This document shows, piece by piece, positions 55,304-63,265 of a DNA stretch of 63,265 nt. The stretch is from Anaerolineae bacterium (GTDB lineage: Bacteria > Chloroflexota > Anaerolineae > Aggregatilineales > Phototrophicaceae): positions 1 through 63,265 of the forward strand of contig JALHNB010000041.1 of assembly GCA_022843745.1 (NCBI GenBank). Direction: 5' to 3'. Each line of letters opens with the position of its first letter. The stretch's first letter is position 1. The position numbers and the translations under genes were made by a program. The notes beneath the pieces were generated by a model. It was given only the letters and a program-made list of their open reading frames with translations. It was not told where the DNA came from and did no database searches.

Positions 55304-57151
55304 TTAGGCGACAGGTTCGTTTTCCATCGTCTTGAATGGATCGTATTCCTGTTCTCGCTGTTCACGGAACTGCTTGGTATACAGGCGGTAGTAATGGCCT
55401 TTCGCCCGCATCAGTTCGGCGTGAGAACCCATTTCTTCGATGCGTCCGGCGTTGATGACGAAGATGCGATCCGCGCGTTTGATGGTCGAAAGTCGATGCG
55501 CGATGACGAAGCTGGTGCGGCCTTGCATCAGATTTTCCATACCGCGTTGGATCAGCGCTTCTGTCAATGTATCGACGGAACTGGTCGCCTCGTCCATGAT
55601 GAAAATTTCAGGCTTTGCCAGCACCGCACGTGCCAGACTGATGAGCTGTTTCTGGCCTACCGAGAGCAGATTCCCGCCTTCGCCGACCTGCGCCTCATAG
55701 CCACCCTCAAGCGTAATGATGAAGTCATGAGCGCCTGCCAGTTTCGCGCCTTCTTCCACTTCGGCATCCGTTGCCTCCAGCCGACCATAGCGTAGATTTT
55801 CGCGAATCGTACCGGAGAAGAGATGCGGTGTTTGCAGCACCATGCCGATATGCGATTGAATCGTGTGCATCGTCAGGTCGGTGTAGTCGCGCCCATTGAT
55901 GCGGATCACGCCGCTTTTCGGTTCATAGAAGCGGCAGATCAGATTCACGATGGTCGATTTACCCGCGCCCGTTGGCCCGACCAGCGCAATCGTCTCACCC
56001 TGTTTGACTGTCACGGAAAAATCGCGCAGAACGGGTTTTTCCGGGTCATAATGAAATTCTACATGGTCGAACTCGATGTCACCTGCAATCGACGGCGCTT
56101 CAATCGCGCCCGGTTTATCGACCACTTCCGGCACAGCATCGATCAGCGAGAAGGTGCGCTCTGCAGAAGCAATCGCCTGCTGCATCGAGGCGTATATACG
56201 CGCGATGTCCTGGATCGGCCACAGCATGAATGTCACGTAGGAGATAAACGCCTGAATACCGCCGATGGTGATCGCGCCGACCTGCGCCTGAATACCGCCG
56301 TTGACGATAATCGCGCCCAAAGCGAATGCGCTGATTAACTGCACGACAGGCAAAAACAGCGCCGAAAGCCAGGATGCGCGGTACGAAGCCCTATACATAT
56401 CACTGGTCAGAACGCCAAATTCTTCCAGATTTTTATCTTCGCGTCCCAGCCCCTTGACCACACGTACACCCGTGATGTTTTCGTTATACGAACCCGTGAT
56501 TTTCGAGTTGATCTTACGCACCAGACGGTACTGAATGATGATCTTCTGCTTGAACCAGTAGGCGACACCGATCAAAATCGGAATCAGGACGAAAACGATC
56601 AGCCCTAACTGCCAGTTGATCGACAGCATGAAAACCAGCGAAGTCGTGATGTTCATGACCGCCCAGGCGCTGTCGAGCATACCCCACGTCACCAACTCGG
56701 CGATACGCTCGGTATCGGAGGTAAGGCGCGACATGATCCAGCCCACAGGTGTCCGGTCATAATACGAGAACGAGAGCTTTTGCAGGTGGTTAAACAATTT
56801 CTGGCGCAGGTCATATTGAACGCGATGCCCCAGGATGCCTGCCAGATAGATGAACGAAAACACCATGATGGCGAAGATCACCACGATCACGCCATAGACC
56901 GCGATAATGCTCCACAAAGCGTCGGCATTGCGGGGAATGATGGCCTCGTCGATGATGCGCTTGGTCAAAAATGTGAGATAAGACTCCATAATTGACACAA
57001 CGCCAATCGCGGCCAGGAAGCTCGCGACCCATTTCCAGTGCGGCCTCACCAGACCCAGGATGCGCATGAGCGTCCTGCCGTCAAATTTACTGTCAAACTC
57101 TTCTTCGTCGTGATACGTTTCAGACAAGGGTCGTTTCCCTTTCCAGCTCAT
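55304..57151 (-). CDS. ABC exporter half-transporter (signature LSVGQ)
   Basis: This 615-residue half-exporter has six membrane helices (about 40-310) fused to an ATPase. Walker A GPTGAGKST, Q-loop MVLQTPHLF, signature LLSVGQKQL (not LSGGQ), Walker B IFIMDEATSSVD with the catalytic Glu, H-loop FVIAHR. The start at 57151 overlaps the upstream partner by 32 bases; an in-frame start at 57202 would overlap by 83. It forms a heterodimer with the upstream gene product. The substrate is unknown (lipid, drug or peptide). Confidence 0.9.
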   Translation of the reverse strand: MSWKGKRPLSETYHDEEEFDSKFDGRTLMRILGLVRPHWKWVASFLAAIGVVSIMESYLTFLTKRIIDEAIIPRNADALWSIIAVYGVIVVIFAIMVFSFIYLAGILGHRVQYDLRQKLFNHLQKLSFSYYDRTPVGWIMSRLTSDTERIAELVTWGMLDSAWAVMNITTSLVFMLSINWQLGLIVFVLIPILIGVAYWFKQKIIIQYRLVRKINSKITGSYNENITGVRVVKGLGREDKNLEEFGVLTSDMYRASYRASWLSALFLPVVQLISAFALGAIIVNGGIQAQVGAITIGGIQAFISYVTFMLWPIQDIARIYASMQQAIASAERTFSLIDAVPEVVDKPGAIEAPSIAGDIEFDHVEFHYDPEKPVLRDFSVTVKQGETIALVGPTGAGKSTIVNLICRFYEPKSGVIRINGRDYTDLTMHTIQSHIGMVLQTPHLFSGTIRENLRYGRLEATDAEVEEGAKLAGAHDFIITLEGGYEAQVGEGGNLLSVGQKQLISLARAVLAKPEIFIMDEATSSVDTLTEALIQRGMENLMQGRTSFVIAHRLSTIKRADRIFVINAGRIEEMGSHAELMRAKGHYYRLYTKQFREQREQEYDPFKTMENEPVA

Positions 57152-58991
57152 CTTCAATGCGAGCTTGTACGTCGTAAACCTGGCGGTAGATGCCCGGTTC
57201 ATACATCAATTCGTCGTGTGTGCCGCGCTGTACGATGCGGCCTTTGTCCATCACCAGAATCAGATCGGCGTTCATCAGGCTCTGGATACGATGCGCGATG
57301 ATAAACGTCGTTCGATTGCGCATCATTTTCTGAAGCGCCGCGCGGATGTCCGCCTCGGTTTCGGTGTCTACGGATGAAGTCGAGTCATCCAAAATCAGAA
57401 TGCGCGGATTTTTCAGCAGCGTTCGCGCCAGGGCGACACGCTGTTTTTGACCGCCGGAAAGCGTCACACCACGTTCGCCGACCAGCGTCTTGTAGCCTTC
57501 GGGAAACGATAGAATGACCTCATGCACCGCCGCCGCGCGGGCAGCCACTTCGACTTCCTCATCCGTCACCTCGCGGCTCACGCCATAGGTGATATTCTCG
57601 CGAATGCTCCGCGAAAACAGGAATGGTTCCTGCTCGACCATGCCGATTTCTTCGCGCAGGTAGCGCCGTGCGATGGTGTTGAGTTCCACGCCATCCAGCT
57701 TAATACTGCCGCTGGTATATTCATAGTAGCGGGGTAGCAAGTTGATGAGCGATGTTTTGCCCGAACCTGTAGACCCCAGGAGCGCGATGGATTGACCTGG
57801 CTCACAGCGGAAGCTGATGTCTTGCAGTACAGGTTCGCCATCTTTGTACTCGAACGAAACATCATCAAAGACGATTTCGCCGCGTGTCTGCTGTGGGAGG
57901 CGTTGACCTTCGTCCAGTGGTTCGCGAATCTCGCGCAGCATTTCCATTACACGCCCGTAAGAGACCAGCGCGGTAGACATCTGCGTGATGAGGCGACCCA
58001 ATTCACGCATCGGCCAGATAATGCGCGTCACCATACCTGCATAGGCAATGTAGACACCAACGCTGATCTCGCCGTTAATCGCCATGACCGCGCCGAGTGT
58101 CAGGCCGCCCAACATCTGGACAAAGCCGATGCTATCGGAAACCGGCCAGTAGATCGCCATCATTTTGAGCATGTTGCGCCCCAATGTGAAGCGTTTCCAG
58201 TTTTCCTGGTCGAATTTCTCGATTTCGAATTCCTGGCGGGCGAACGCCTTGACCACGCGCACACCTGTCAGGTTTTCTTGCAGCCGTGTCGAAAGCACCG
58301 CGTCCTGCACCTGGAACGACTCATAAACTTTTTCGATCTTTTTGAAGAAAACGAACGACATGATGAGCATGATCGGAATCGCGATGACCGACAGCAGAGC
58401 AAGCTTCACATTTAACAGCAAAATCGCCGTGAAATTGATGACAAAAAGCGTCAGAATTCGCGCCGCGCCGATGATCTGCTCGGCATAAAAGCGCCGGATG
58501 GCATCAACGTCCGAGGTGGAGCGCTGAATCAATTCACCCGTTTGTGTTTTGTCGTGATAGGTGAAGTGAAGCCGTTGTAAATGATCGTAAATGTAGTTAC
58601 GGAGCCGGAGCGATACCCCTTCGGATGACTTCGCAGACAGCTTGCCGCTTTGAAACGTGAATGCGCCTTCCAGCAGCGCCAGCACAATAAAGAGCAGGGC
58701 AATCGTCAGCAGAATATCCATCGGCGCGGTGTCGCCACCCAGGACGGTATCGACAAAATATGCCAATAGTAAAAATGACGCTGTTTTTGCGATGGTCGCG
58801 AGTACCAACGAAAAAATAGCGCCGACATATGGCACCCGAAATCCAGTTAATAACCGCCACAAGCCCTGTAAACGGTTATCCGATATGGCATTTTTCAAAT
58901 CGTATGTTGGTGTTTGTTGCAAAGGAAATGACCTCCCCCTTTGTGCTATCGGCGTGAAAAAAAAGCCGGGGTTTTCCAGGCCATAGGTCAT
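57120..58991 (-). CDS. ABC exporter half-transporter with Asp for catalytic Glu
   Basis: This 623-residue partner has a membrane domain (about 35-310) and an ATPase with Walker A GSTGSGKTS, signature TLSGGQKQR, Walker B ILILDDSTSSVD (Asp in place of the catalytic Glu, codon GAC) and H-loop FIIAHR. The ATG at 58991 is used because the region before it is not family-like. Its degenerate Walker B faces the partner's LSVGQ signature, so one ATP site is non-catalytic, as in known heterodimeric exporters. Confidence 0.9.
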   Translation of the reverse strand: MTYGLENPGFFFTPIAQRGRSFPLQQTPTYDLKNAISDNRLQGLWRLLTGFRVPYVGAIFSLVLATIAKTASFLLLAYFVDTVLGGDTAPMDILLTIALLFIVLALLEGAFTFQSGKLSAKSSEGVSLRLRNYIYDHLQRLHFTYHDKTQTGELIQRSTSDVDAIRRFYAEQIIGAARILTLFVINFTAILLLNVKLALLSVIAIPIMLIMSFVFFKKIEKVYESFQVQDAVLSTRLQENLTGVRVVKAFARQEFEIEKFDQENWKRFTLGRNMLKMMAIYWPVSDSIGFVQMLGGLTLGAVMAINGEISVGVYIAYAGMVTRIIWPMRELGRLITQMSTALVSYGRVMEMLREIREPLDEGQRLPQQTRGEIVFDDVSFEYKDGEPVLQDISFRCEPGQSIALLGSTGSGKTSLINLLPRYYEYTSGSIKLDGVELNTIARRYLREEIGMVEQEPFLFSRSIRENITYGVSREVTDEEVEVAARAAAVHEVILSFPEGYKTLVGERGVTLSGGQKQRVALARTLLKNPRILILDDSTSSVDTETEADIRAALQKMMRNRTTFIIAHRIQSLMNADLILVMDKGRIVQRGTHDELMYEPGIYRQVYDVQARIEDELERETTLV

Positions 58992-59127
58992 TATACTTGA
59001 CCTAGATGAACCATTATATACCCATTTCGATCCAATAGAAATGGTCAATAACGATATTTATGAGCCTTTAGGGTTATTAAAGGGTCAAAATAAATGATGG
59101 AGAATAAAGACAATAAACTTGACCTTA

Positions 59128-59808
59128 TCACAAGGCTGTAATGTGGTAGGGTGGCCCGACGATCCGAAAATTTGCCCCTCCACGTGTCGAAAATTTCACT
59201 TCCAACCGTGCGTCAATTGCGGGCATCGTGTTATCGGGATACCAGCCGCGCCCTTTCTTAACGAGGATAAATAAGCCATGTTCATCGCCCATCGACATAA
59301 ACATTTCGTTGAATGTGATGTGATACAGAGGACAGCCAATCTGCTTCTGAAGCATCTTCGCGAAACCCGGCACATCGTCCAGTGCCAGCCCGATCTCGCT
59401 GATACTCAGTAAACTTGCGCTGTTAAACGGTGTAGACTGCCGATTGGGAATGTCGTGTCGGGCGATAAATTCGTCGATATTACCTTCAGGGTCGGCAAAA
59501 TAAACGGCGTGGGCATTCCACGACTCAAACGAAAATTCAGTTTGCCCGTCCGGTGATGCCAGCAAATCGACTCGCGATTCCAGCCATGCTTTGGCCTCGG
59601 CGAAAAGATGCTCAGGCACATTAAAGGCGAAATGGTGATAGGCGGGAGCAGGCTCGGCAAGTGCGGTAAATGTGAGTTTTGATTCGCCAATATTCAGCGT
59701 GAACCAATCGTTTCCTGCGTCGTGAAGCGGAATTTCGAGGATCCGCGTGTAAAAATCGCGCTGTTTCTCCAGTTTATTGGTGAATAGGCGTAGTTCGTTA
59801 ATGTACAT
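59128..59808 (-). CDS. glyoxalase/VOC-fold protein, two half domains
   Basis: This 226-residue protein has two VOC beta-alpha-beta-beta-beta modules (about 1-115 and 132-226). The first begins NELRLFTNKLEKQRDFYTRI and includes HHFAFNV and VYFADPEGNIDEFI. Metal-binding His and Glu are visible in the first module (HHFAF, DEFI). GGGAGAG lies about six bases before the ATG. It could be a lyase, dioxygenase or antibiotic-binding protein; the reaction is not predictable. Confidence 0.8.
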   Translation of the reverse strand: MYINELRLFTNKLEKQRDFYTRILEIPLHDAGNDWFTLNIGESKLTFTALAEPAPAYHHFAFNVPEHLFAEAKAWLESRVDLLASPDGQTEFSFESWNAHAVYFADPEGNIDEFIARHDIPNRQSTPFNSASLLSISEIGLALDDVPGFAKMLQKQIGCPLYHITFNEMFMSMGDEHGLFILVKKGRGWYPDNTMPAIDARLEVKFSTRGGANFRIVGPPYHITAL

Positions 59809-59906
59809 CGGCTGCTCTCCCTTCGATCACCTCTACTATGACATAAAGATGCTCGTTCGGAAATGAACCAAAGTGGGAGATACAGCCTGTACTAAAGGGT
59901 AGAAAT

Positions 59907-60929
59907 CTAAGTCTGGTAATGTTGCCGAATCATTGGGATCAGGTATTCGTTAAATGCGCGGTTCACGTCGTATTCCGCTGACCAGTTCCAATCGCGGCGG
60001 GCGGCGCTGTCGTCAATGTCCGCAGGCCAGCTATCGACAATATTTTGCCGTCCACTGCTTGGCTCATAGGTGATCTCCGTTCCCGGAAATGATTTTTGAA
60101 CCAGTTCAGCGACTTCGGCAGCCGATAAACTGAAGCTGCTGACGTTATAGACCGCCTGCGTCAGTTTTTCGCGCGGGGCATCCGCCAGCATCAGCAGTGC
60201 TTTGATCGCGTCTGGCATCGCCATAAACGGAATAGTCGTGTCCGGGCGCACGAATGATGTGTAAGGCAAACCCTGCGCGGCGGCATGGAGCATTTCTGGC
60301 GCGTAATCGCTCGTCCCACCGCTGGGCATGGTGATGGCACTGATGAGACCGGGGAAGCGCACACTGCGGAAATCTACACCGTGCGGCTCTGGTGTTACGG
60401 CAAGCTGGCGATAATGGCTGGTGTAGTAGCGACCCAGGTGTTCACAATACAGCTTGTTGCAGCCGTACATCGTGGTCGGCATGGTGTATTGGTCTTCTGT
60501 AACGGGCGCGAGTATGGCTTTCGTTTCTAAGTCCGGTACGCCATAGACGGCAATCGAACTTGGGAAAATGAATTTCACGGGTTTTGCACGCCAGCGGGCT
60601 TGCTCAATCGCCAGTTGCAGCAAATTGACCGTCCCTTGCACATTGACGCGGTGGGCTGCCTCTGGTCTGAACTCGGAGTGAGTCGAAAGCAGCGCGGCGA
60701 GGTGATAAATCGTGTCGATCTCGTACTCGCTCATCAGGTTGTCGAGCAGATCGGTATCAAGTATATCGCCGACGATGCAGGTGTCGATCAGCTTCGATTT
60801 TTCTTCATCCATGCCGCGAATATCCAGCACGACGACGTTGGGCTTATCTTCCAGCGCGTGCATCTGCTCGATCAGACCGTGACCGACTTCACCGTTCGCA
60901 CCAGTGATGAGAATGACTTTTTTACGCAT
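59907..60929 (-). CDS. L-threonine 3-dehydrogenase, SDR type
   Basis: This 340-residue extended short-chain dehydrogenase has ITGANGEVGHGL (NAD-binding), the active-site Tyr-x-x-x-Lys in TMYGCNKLY, and the family's FRSVRFPGLIS, GGTSDYA and VRPDTTIPFM. These match SDR-type (GalE-like) threonine dehydrogenases, which oxidise threonine to 2-amino-3-oxobutyrate. It is four bases downstream of the zinc alcohol dehydrogenase. A UDP-sugar epimerase is the main alternative. Confidence 0.82.
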   Translation of the reverse strand: MRKKVILITGANGEVGHGLIEQMHALEDKPNVVVLDIRGMDEEKSKLIDTCIVGDILDTDLLDNLMSEYEIDTIYHLAALLSTHSEFRPEAAHRVNVQGTVNLLQLAIEQARWRAKPVKFIFPSSIAVYGVPDLETKAILAPVTEDQYTMPTTMYGCNKLYCEHLGRYYTSHYRQLAVTPEPHGVDFRSVRFPGLISAITMPSGGTSDYAPEMLHAAAQGLPYTSFVRPDTTIPFMAMPDAIKALLMLADAPREKLTQAVYNVSSFSLSAAEVAELVQKSFPGTEITYEPSSGRQNIVDSWPADIDDSAARRDWNWSAEYDVNRAFNEYLIPMIRQHYQT

Positions 60930-60933
60930 AAAT

Positions 60934-61962
60934 TCAGGACAATCCTTCCCAGGGTTTTAAAATGACTTTGGCACAGTTGCCGGAAACCTGTGTTTCCCAC
61001 GCCTGTTGAATCTGTTCCAGCGGAAATTTGTGGCTGATGAGTTGATCCAGGCTGTCGCGGGTATCGCGGACAATCCGCATCAGTTTCGGCGTGTCCTTCA
61101 GATTATAATGCCACGAGCCGAGCAATGTCAGCCCTTTGCGGATCATATCGGGGCTAATGCGAAGGGGTGTATCCGCACCGGACTCGCCGACAAACGCGAC
61201 CATTCCACGCCGCCGCGCCGCATCAATGCACAGGCGATGTGCCGCCACTACGCCGGAGCAATCAACCGCTTTATCAATGCCCAGACCGTTTGTGAGGCTC
61301 ATAATTTGTTCCAGCGCATCGGGATCGTTCGGGTTGATGACGGCTTCCGCGCCCAGATCAAGCGCCCGCTGTGTGCGCCAGGGGTGCGATTCGATGCCGA
61401 TCACCCGCGCACCGCGATAACGCGCATTGATAACCCCGCCCAGGCCGACTGGCCCTAAACCCGCGATCAGCACCGTATCAAAGGCATCGACTTTCATACT
61501 TTCGAACGCGCCAAAAGTCGGCCCCAGTCCACAGCACAGCATCGAGGCGTGGTCGTAAGAAATATCATCGGGGATTGGGACGAGCAGCCAGTCATTTTTG
61601 AGCAGATACTGCGCCATTGTTGCACGGCCTTCCTGCCCACCTGTAAATTCGACAAAATCAGGGCCATTCTGGCAGTGAATATAATCTCCAGCGAGGCACA
61701 ACGCGCATTTTCCGCAAGGATAAGTTGGCATCACGACCACGCGATCCCCAACTTTCACACGCCCCGCCGATGCGATTTCAACCACTTCGCCCGCCGCTTC
61801 GTGACCGAGAAATTCCGACGGCTTCCCGGCTAAAAATCCTTTGTACTCTGTACACATCGGCGTGGAATGCACTTTTACCAACGCCCAATTCTCAACGGGT
61901 TTTGGTGTCGGAACTTCGATTACTCCACCCTGGCGTTCGCCGAGGATAACCGCTTTTTTCAT
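60934..61962 (-). CDS. zinc-dependent alcohol dehydrogenase (MDR family)
   Basis: This 342-residue medium-chain dehydrogenase has the catalytic-zinc region TPMCTEYKG with EFLGHEAAGEV, a structural zinc loop (CGKCALCLAGDYIHC, four Cys), and the Rossmann motif AGLGPVGLGG. The ATG at 61962 was chosen because AAAGGA lies about six bases before it. Sits between the methyltransferase and the SDR threonine dehydrogenase with 4- and 10-base gaps, so one operon. It could act on threonine or a sugar alcohol; the substrate is not known. Confidence 0.85.
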   Translation of the reverse strand: MKKAVILGERQGGVIEVPTPKPVENWALVKVHSTPMCTEYKGFLAGKPSEFLGHEAAGEVVEIASAGRVKVGDRVVVMPTYPCGKCALCLAGDYIHCQNGPDFVEFTGGQEGRATMAQYLLKNDWLLVPIPDDISYDHASMLCCGLGPTFGAFESMKVDAFDTVLIAGLGPVGLGGVINARYRGARVIGIESHPWRTQRALDLGAEAVINPNDPDALEQIMSLTNGLGIDKAVDCSGVVAAHRLCIDAARRRGMVAFVGESGADTPLRISPDMIRKGLTLLGSWHYNLKDTPKLMRIVRDTRDSLDQLISHKFPLEQIQQAWETQVSGNCAKVILKPWEGLS

Positions 61963-61972
61963 GATGTTCCTT

Positions 61973-62773
61973 TTAGTCGGTAAGTGCGATCTGCGCTGTA
62001 TGTAAGGCTTCGTCAAATGTGATGCGTTTGGTATAGGCTGGATTTTGGGCAGATTTATAACCGCCGAAAATGGCGTGTCCGGCCTGCATCCAGAAGCAAT
62101 CGACACTGGCGAAACCAGCCTCGCGCAGCCACAAAAGCTGGTCAATCAGCGATGAAGGTTTATCAAAATCGTCAGGGAATTTATAGTAATTCCAGCCCGT
62201 TGCGACGAATTGAGTGTCAAAAAATTCCTGACCTGCGCCAATGTCAATCGACTGTTGCAGCGCGGCACGATCCCAGGTGGCAGCGAATAATTCGTTCGCT
62301 TCCTGGCGCTGTGGCAGAACCAGATCGGCGATCAAAAACGCGCCGCGCTCTGAAAGCTGCTGGTTGACGGCTTTAAATAACGCTGCTTTTCCATTTCCGG
62401 TGAGATGGTGGATACACAGCGATGAAATCACGCAGTCAGCGCCCTGCATAAGGGGATGCCAGTCATCCGATTGCATATCAAATGGCGCGACTGTGGCCCG
62501 TTCACCGAATGCACTTAATCGCTGTGCCGTTTGCGTTCGCATATCTTCCGAAATATCGAGCGCCAGAAGGGTCGATTGGGGAAAGCTTTGCAAAATTGCC
62601 GCCGCTAATCTGCCTTCGCCGGATGCCAACTCGACCACGCGAAACGCCTGATCCTGATCGAAGGGCAGCAGCGTGAGCAGGGTCGCGATTTGCTCGGTAC
62701 GCTGCGGGACGGCAATCTGCGCGAGCAGGCGATAAGTTTTTGAATTGTCCTCTGTCCAGCGATTACCCGTCAT
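61973..62773 (-). CDS. SAM-dependent methyltransferase, class I
   Basis: This 266-residue protein has motif I VELASGEGRLAAA (SAM binding), the acidic end of strand 2 (LALDISEDM), motif II region GADCVISSLCIHHLTG and a post-motif helix. Methyl acceptor unknown. The ATG at 62773 has GGAGG 12 bases upstream; an in-frame TTG at 62800 precedes it. First complete gene of the run with the alcohol dehydrogenase (10-base gap). Related to small-molecule methyltransferases rather than rRNA enzymes. Confidence 0.8.
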   Translation of the reverse strand: MTGNRWTEDNSKTYRLLAQIAVPQRTEQIATLLTLLPFDQDQAFRVVELASGEGRLAAAILQSFPQSTLLALDISEDMRTQTAQRLSAFGERATVAPFDMQSDDWHPLMQGADCVISSLCIHHLTGNGKAALFKAVNQQLSERGAFLIADLVLPQRQEANELFAATWDRAALQQSIDIGAGQEFFDTQFVATGWNYYKFPDDFDKPSSLIDQLLWLREAGFASVDCFWMQAGHAIFGGYKSAQNPAYTKRITFDEALHTAQIALTD

Positions 62774-62800
62774 CGGCTGTGTTTTCCTCCACTTAAACAA

Positions 62801-62850
62801 TCACACACTTACCCAGATAATCGCACGCTTACCCAGATAATCACACGTTA
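62801..62850. repeat. 20-base tandem repeat
   Basis: Two units of 20 bases, 62801-62820 and 62821-62840, differ at two positions (TCACACACTTACCCAGATAA and its neighbour), followed by a 10-base partial third. It lies between the methyltransferase start and the phosphohexomutase stop. Confidence 0.7.
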
Positions 62851-62868
62851 TTGCATAGGGGCTTTCGC

Positions 62869-63265
62869 CTAAGCAATGGCGTGTTCGCCCATTTCGCTGC
62901 CCGCTTTCAAAAGCGCGTTCATGGCTTCTGGCGTGTGTGCTTCGGCATAAATACGTAAAAGTGGCTCTGTACCACTCGGACGGATCAACAACCAACTATG
63001 ATCGGTCATATAAAATTTTACGCCGTCCAGCGTATCAACGCGGCTGACCGTTTCACCGTTCAGCTGAGTGGGCGCGGAGTCTACAAGCATGGCAACGATT
63101 TGCTTTTTAGGGACTTGCCGCGTCAGGTGAGTATCAATGCGGCCATAATGCGCTGGGCCAAAATTCGCCTGCAAATCGGCGATGATTTCGTGGAGTGGGG
63201 CGCGAGTTTCCGCCATAATTTCCAGCAGCATCAACCCCATCAAAATCCCATCACCGGCGGGGCTC
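62869..63265 (-). CDS. phosphoglucomutase/phosphomannomutase, C-terminal part
   Basis: The frame runs off the right edge. The visible last ~132 residues begin SPAGDGILMGLMLLEIMAET (end of domain 3) and contain the phosphate-binding loop RPSGTEPLLRIYAE of domain 4, diagnostic for alpha-D-phosphohexomutases. It interconverts hexose 1- and 6-phosphates and would link the sugar pathways here to UDP-sugar synthesis. The start and the active-site Ser are outside the window. Confidence 0.88.
   Translation of the reverse strand, partial: SPAGDGILMGLMLLEIMAETRAPLHEIIADLQANFGPAHYGRIDTHLTRQVPKKQIVAMLVDSAPTQLNGETVSRVDTLDGVKFYMTDHSWLLIRPSGTEPLLRIYAEAHTPEAMNALLKAGSEMGEHAIA

Noticed and set aside
1-63265. 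CRISPR array, rRNA or tRNA genes
   Set aside because: No regularly spaced repeat with unique spacers; the only tandem repeats (27947, 62801) have no spacers. No tRNA or rRNA sequence was recognised by eye.

Overview
The window looks like chromosomal DNA of a heterotrophic, polysaccharide- and sugar-using bacterium, most likely a Chloroflexota (Anaerolineae-like) lineage. This is inference. It rests on three large sugar or peptide ABC importers, fused permease and ATPase genes, a Thermus-type alpha-aminoadipate lysine operon, Gmad2-like/LysM surface proteins, a kinase-AAA-TPR regulator and several TTG starts. No rRNA, tRNA or CRISPR was seen, so the assignment cannot be anchored.

Layout. 1-4.98 kb is an integrated-element remnant: an FtsK/SpoIIIE-like ATPase, small membrane proteins, a YdjM-like protein, a zinc ribbon, a DEDDh exonuclease and a dead tyrosine integrase, followed by a deleted transposase (to 5.53 kb). 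5.57-13.3 kb is a minus-strand peptide/opine-type ABC operon (binding protein, two permeases, fused double ATPase) ending in a PHP hydrolase. 13.5-18.7 kb holds a GH36 alpha-galactosidase, a scrap yard (permease relic, IS5-type relic, second copy of the integrase-end repeat), an IMP dehydrogenase and a broken GH5 mannanase. 18.8-22.4 kb is a sugar importer whose two permeases are one polypeptide. 23.2-26.1 kb encodes a secreted protein with 4 Ig-like repeats, LysM, then 4 more repeats. 26.3-31.6 kb carries a ZIP transporter, a D-lyxose/mannose isomerase and a 1181-residue kinase-AAA-TPR regulator. 31.7-37.1 kb has three Gfo/Idh/MocA oxidoreductases, two of them a tandem duplicate, behind a sugar kinase-uridylyltransferase fusion.

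37.2-41.3 kb is the most striking part. A homocitrate synthase/homoaconitase (lysine) operon is preceded by two short Lys-rich reading frames in series. Each is followed by a perfect intrinsic terminator and by an upstream segment able to pair with the terminator's left arm. This is the layout of a double ribosome-mediated attenuator. A TMEM175-type channel gene sits between the two homoaconitase subunit genes.

41.4-49.7 kb is a second sugar import and oxidation operon: binding protein, MalF, MalG, two MalK-like ATPases with complementary motif defects, a sugar-phosphate isomerase and an oxidoreductase. 49.8-55.1 kb has nagA, a divergent 644-residue protein of unknown function, an aldo/keto reductase and a fifth oxidoreductase. 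55.3-59.0 kb is a heterodimeric ABC exporter with one degenerate ATP site. 59.1-63.3 kb ends with a VOC protein, an SDR-type threonine dehydrogenase, a zinc alcohol dehydrogenase, a methyltransferase and a truncated phosphohexomutase.

Together the genes describe uptake of galactosides, mannosides and amino sugars, their oxidation and isomerisation, and conversion to UDP-sugars. Intergenic DNA carries several families of hairpin repeats.
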